Positions 61,129 through 64,000 of a stretch of DNA of 64,000 nucleotides are shown one piece after another. The stretch spans positions 1 to 64,000 of the forward strand of contig CANKTH010000009.1 of assembly GCA_947486185.1 (NCBI GenBank), read 5' to 3'. The translations under genes were made by a program, and so were the position numbers. Under the pieces are notes generated by a model. That model was not told the DNA's origin. It did no database searches and saw nothing but the letters and a program-made list of their open reading frames with translations. Position 1 is the stretch's first letter; each line of letters begins with the position of its first letter. This DNA comes from Deltaproteobacteria bacterium (GTDB lineage Bacteria; Myxococcota_A; UBA796; SXON01).

Positions 61129-64000
61129 GGCTGCCTCCGTCGGGCGAGGAGCAGGAGGCCCGCGAGCAGCCACGCCGCCGACGGGCTCGACGAGGAGTCA
61201 CAACCGCTACAACCACCGCGGTAGTAGATCTGGTATTTGCCGTCAGGATCCAGGAAATCTGGCGTACCGTCCCCGTCGGTGTCCGGGGTGCCCTCCTCCT
61301 GGTCGGGTACGCCGTCGCCGTCGGCGTCCTCGTCACGCCAGTTGGGCGTGCCGTCGCCGTCCGCGTCGGGGTCCCACAGGGCGTCGGCCTCGGCGCTGGT
61401 GGGGATGCCATCGCCATCGTCGTCCGGGTCCAGCCGGTCGGCGATGCCGTCCTGGTCGGTGTCGGCGTCGGGCTCGGCCAGGGTCGGAACGCTATCGTTG
61501 TCGTCGTCCGGGTCGCGCCAGTCACCCGTGCCGTCGTCGTCGGAATCGGTCTCGCCCTCGGCGACATCGAGCGCGCCGTCGTCGTCGCTGTCCTCGTCTC
61601 GCCAGTCGCCCGTGCCGTCGCCCTCCGAGTCCGTGTTTCCTTCCGTTGCGTCGCTGATCCCGTCGTCATCGCTGTCAGCGTCGAGATGGTCGGGCGTACC
61701 GTCCCCGTCCTCGTCATTCGCACCGCCCGCACCGGCCTCATCGAATGAGCTGATCCCGTCGTTGTCGTCGTCGAGATCGAGGTAGTCCGCTGTGCCGTCC
61801 TCGTCGTGGTCGCCCACCCCCTCGTCGCCCGTCTCTACGCCATCTCCGTCGTCATCAGCGTCATCGACGTCCGAGAGGCCGTCACCGTCACTGTCTGCCG
61901 CCAGCTCGTCCCCGTCGCCGACGCCGTCGCTATCCGAATCCGGGTCCGCACGGTTGGGCAGGCCGTCGTTGTCCGCGTCCCCTCCCCCTTCGTCCCTGTC
62001 GTCGAGCCCATCGTTGTCCGCGTCGGTCTCCAGGTAGTCGGGCAGGGCGTCGCCATCGGCGTCGTCGTCGGCGGGGTTGCCGTTGTCGTCGTGATCCTCG
62101 TCCGCGGTGGCGATCCCGTCGTTGTCATCGTCGACGTCGAGCCAGTCGGGACGCCCGTCACCGTCGCTGTCGTCGTTGCGGGCATCGCCGTCCCCGTCAC
62201 GGTCTTCGGCGGCGGTGGCTACGCCGTCACCGTCATCGTCGGGATCGAGGCGATTGGGCGTGCCGTCGTCGTCTGCGTCGTCGTCCGAGGGGTCTCCGTC
62301 GTTGTCGCTGTTCTCGTTGGCGGTGGGCAAGCCGTCGCCGTCGTCGTCGTCGTCAAGCCAGTCGGGCGTATCGTCGAGATCGGTGTCGCCAACGTGCCGC
62401 TCCACGTTGGTGGGCACACCGTCCCCGTCGTCGTCCGCGTCGAGGCGGTCGGGCGTGCCGTCCTCGTCGGTGTCCAGATCGGCGTCGCCCCCGGAGATTT
62501 CGTCCGCGGTCGCGATGCCGTCATCATCGTCGTCACTGTCGGCGAAATCCGGGGTGCCGTCGAGGTCGGTGTCGAGCTCGCCCTCGTCTCCGTCGGCCAC
62601 CCCGTCGTTGTCGCTGTCGAGATCGAGGCGGTTCGGCGTTCCATCCGCGTCGGCGTCGCCGGTGCCTTCGAACAGGTCTCCCAGTCCATCCCCGTCACTG
62701 TCCCCGTCGAGGAAGTCGGGCACGTCGTCGCCGTCGCTGTCATCGTTCGTGGGGTCCCCGTCGCCGTCGCTGTCTTCGTCCAAGCTAAGCACGCCGTCGC
62801 CGTCGTCGTCGTTGTCGGTCCAGTCAGAAGCTCCGTCCCCGTCGCTGTCGTCGTCCTGAGGATCGAGGTTGTTGTTGCGATCTTCCTCGACGGTGGCGAT
62901 CCCGTCGCCGTCGTCGTCCTGGTCGAGGTAGTTCGGCACGCCGTCGAGGTCGAGGTCGTCGAGCGCGGCGCTGCCGTCCCCATCCAGGTCTTCGGCGAGG
63001 GTTGGCACCCAGTCGCCGTCGTCGTCGGGGTCCAGGTAGTCGGGCACACCGTCGGCGTCGGAGTCCCCCGCGGCCAGCTCGATCAGCGTGCCGACGCTGT
63101 CGCCGTCATCGTCGGCGTCCCGCCAGTCGTCCTCGCCGTCCCCGTCACTGTCGCCCGGCGCCTCGTCCGGGGTGTTCACCCCATCGCCGTCATCGTCCGT
63201 GTCCTGGAAATCCGGTGTTCCGTCGAGATCAAGATCGGCTTCGCCCTCGATGTCGTCGGGCACGCCGTCGTCGTCGGAGTCGAGATCGCGCCGATCCGGC
63301 ACCAGGTCGCCGTCGGTGTCCGCCAACCCCTCGATCGCGTCGAGCAATCCGTCGCCGTCGCTGTCGGGCGACAGATAGTCCGGAACGCCGTCCGCGTCCG
63401 TGTCGTCGTTCCGTGGGTCGCCGTCGCCGTCGGCGTCTTCGTCGGGGCCGGCGATGCCGTCGCCATCGTCATCCAGATCGAGGTAGTCGGGCACCGCGTC
63501 GCCGTCGCTGTCGTCGTTCTGCGGATCGCCATCACCGTCCAGGCCTTCGCCCGCGGTAGGGACGCCGTCGCCGTCGTCATCCAGGTCGAGGTAGTCGGGC
63601 ACGCCGTCGCTATCGGTGTCATCGTCCCGCGGGTCGCCGTTTCCGTCCGGGTCCTCGTCCAGGGTGCCGACCCCGTCGTCGTCGTCGTCGTCGTCGAGGT
63701 AGTTCGCCAGCCCGTCGCTGTCGTTGTCGTCCCCGGTCGGATCGCCGTCGGCGTCGGGGTCTTCGTCGGCGGTGGGGATGCCGTCGTCGTCGTCGTCGTC
63801 GTCGAGGACGTCCAGCGTGCCATCGCCGTCCTGGTCGCCGCAAGCGCCGCGGCACTCGTCGCCGTCGTTTACCCGGTCGCCGTCGGTGTCTGGATCGAGG
63901 GGGTCGCTCCCGGCGTCATGTACCTCCGCACCGTCGTCGAGCCCGTCACCATCGGTGTCTGCGTCCTCCGTGTCCGTCGCGTAGGTGCAGAGCTCCTCCA
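61125..64000 (-). CDS. giant thrombospondin type 3 repeat surface protein, 5' end outside the window
   Basis: The frame is open from the right edge to the stop at 61125, at least 957 codons. Nearly all of it is Asp-rich repeats such as [19 protein letters not shown], the calcium-binding loops of thrombospondin type 3 domains, which stiffen when calcium is bound. Near the right edge are [18 protein letters not shown] and [16 protein letters not shown], which suggest a Cys-containing domain upstream. The C-terminus ([11 protein letters not shown], then a hydrophobic stretch and ARRRQP) fits the MYXO-CTERM signal for surface anchoring. The GTGs inside are not starts; the true start lies beyond 64000. 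Confidence 0.85.
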   Translation of the reverse strand, partial: EELCTYATDTEDADTDGDGLDDGAEVHDAGSDPLDPDTDGDRVNDGDECRGACGDQDGDGTLDVLDDDDDDDGIPTADEDPDADGDPTGDDNDSDGLANYLDDDDDDDGVGTLDEDPDGNGDPRDDDTDSDGVPDYLDLDDDGDGVPTAGEGLDGDGDPQNDDSDGDAVPDYLDLDDDGDGIAGPDEDADGDGDPRNDDTDADGVPDYLSPDSDGDGLLDAIEGLADTDGDLVPDRRDLDSDDDGVPDDIEGEADLDLDGTPDFQDTDDDGDGVNTPDEAPGDSDGDGEDDWRDADDDGDSVGTLIELAAGDSDADGVPDYLDPDDDGDWVPTLAEDLDGDGSAALDDLDLDGVPNYLDQDDDGDGIATVEEDRNNNLDPQDDDSDGDGASDWTDNDDDGDGVLSLDEDSDGDGDPTNDDSDGDDVPDFLDGDSDGDGLGDLFEGTGDADADGTPNRLDLDSDNDGVADGDEGELDTDLDGTPDFADSDDDDDGIATADEISGGDADLDTDEDGTPDRLDADDDGDGVPTNVERHVGDTDLDDTPDWLDDDDDGDGLPTANENSDNDGDPSDDDADDDGTPNRLDPDDDGDGVATAAEDRDGDGDARNDDSDGDGRPDWLDVDDDNDGIATADEDHDDNGNPADDDADGDALPDYLETDADNDGLDDRDEGGGDADNDGLPNRADPDSDSDGVGDGDELAADSDGDGLSDVDDADDDGDGVETGDEGVGDHDEDGTADYLDLDDDNDGISSFDEAGAGGANDEDGDGTPDHLDADSDDDGISDATEGNTDSEGDGTGDWRDEDSDDDGALDVAEGETDSDDDGTGDWRDPDDDNDSVPTLAEPDADTDQDGIADRLDPDDDGDGIPTSAEADALWDPDADGDGTPNWRDEDADGDGVPDQEEGTPDTDGDGTPDFLDPDGKYQIYYRGGCSGCDSSSSPSAAWLLAGLLLLARRRQP
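61250..63960. repeat. Asp-codon-rich tandem repeat array of the surface protein
   Basis: About 2.7 kb of loosely repeated GAC/GGC-rich units, each roughly 36 to 75 bases, encode alternating DxDGDGxPDxxDxDDDGDG and longer spacer units. The units are similar in protein but differ at many third positions, so the array is older than a recent expansion. Its low complexity makes misassembly and length change likely. Confidence 0.75.

Noticed and set aside
63002..63559. Arg/Pro-rich plus-strand frames over the repeat array
   Set aside because: Products of reading the Asp-rich thrombospondin array on the opposite strand.

Overview
The window looks like chromosomal DNA from a GC-rich member of the Myxococcota (old Deltaproteobacteria). 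The evidence is the strong G/C third-position bias, the large number of predicted lipoproteins and secreted proteins of unknown function, a very long calcium-binding (thrombospondin type 3) surface protein ending in a Cys / hydrophobic / Arg-Arg-Arg tail like the MYXO-CTERM sorting signal, and a LexA-type operator of the myxobacterial form in front of dinB. I saw no tRNA, rRNA, insertion sequence, integrase or CRISPR array. No gap between plausible genes exceeds about 300 bases. Ten gene pairs overlap by four bases (ATGA, GTGA or TTGA), so translational coupling is common.

Layout. 1-5.8 kb: start of an unknown gene, a NrtR-type Nudix/winged-helix regulator, a metallophosphatase, and the GTPase gene der with an unusual acidic tail, followed by two membrane proteins and a GST-fold protein. 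5.8-14.2 kb: a surface-protein operon (vWA lipoprotein, TIG/Fn3-like anchored protein, beta-propeller lipoprotein) facing a sulfatase-like lipoprotein and two SGNH hydrolases. 14.2-23.9 kb: glutamine amidotransferase, repeat-rich and OmpA-type lipoproteins, HAD phosphatase, an arylsulfotransferase-like lipoprotein and a coupled set of envelope proteins ending in an AbgT transporter.

24-28.1 kb: an NnrS-YwiC operon diverges from a gene that fuses an RIC/YtfE di-iron domain to a radical SAM domain of the tetraether-lipid-synthase (MJ0619) type. I consider this the most unusual locus here. 28-38 kb: HEAT/TPR protein, GspE/PilB ATPase, galE, long-chain polyprenyl synthase, M64 peptidase, purC with a nucleosidase. 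38-41 kb: a minimal ethanolamine operon eutB-eutC-eutL without other microcompartment genes. 41-45 kb: an atypical P450, a DUF4442 protein, a pilin-like protein and dinB with an SOS box.

45-50 kb: an alpha-glucan operon in which a GH57 branching enzyme is intact, while a second GH57 protein and a GalT-like protein have both lost catalytic residues. 50-61 kb: a second arylsulfotransferase-like protein, an Eis-like acetyltransferase, a VOC protein, a MacA-like/FtsX-like pair without an ATPase, small lipoproteins and prmA. 61 kb to the right edge: the thrombospondin-type-3 repeat protein, whose 5' end lies outside the window.
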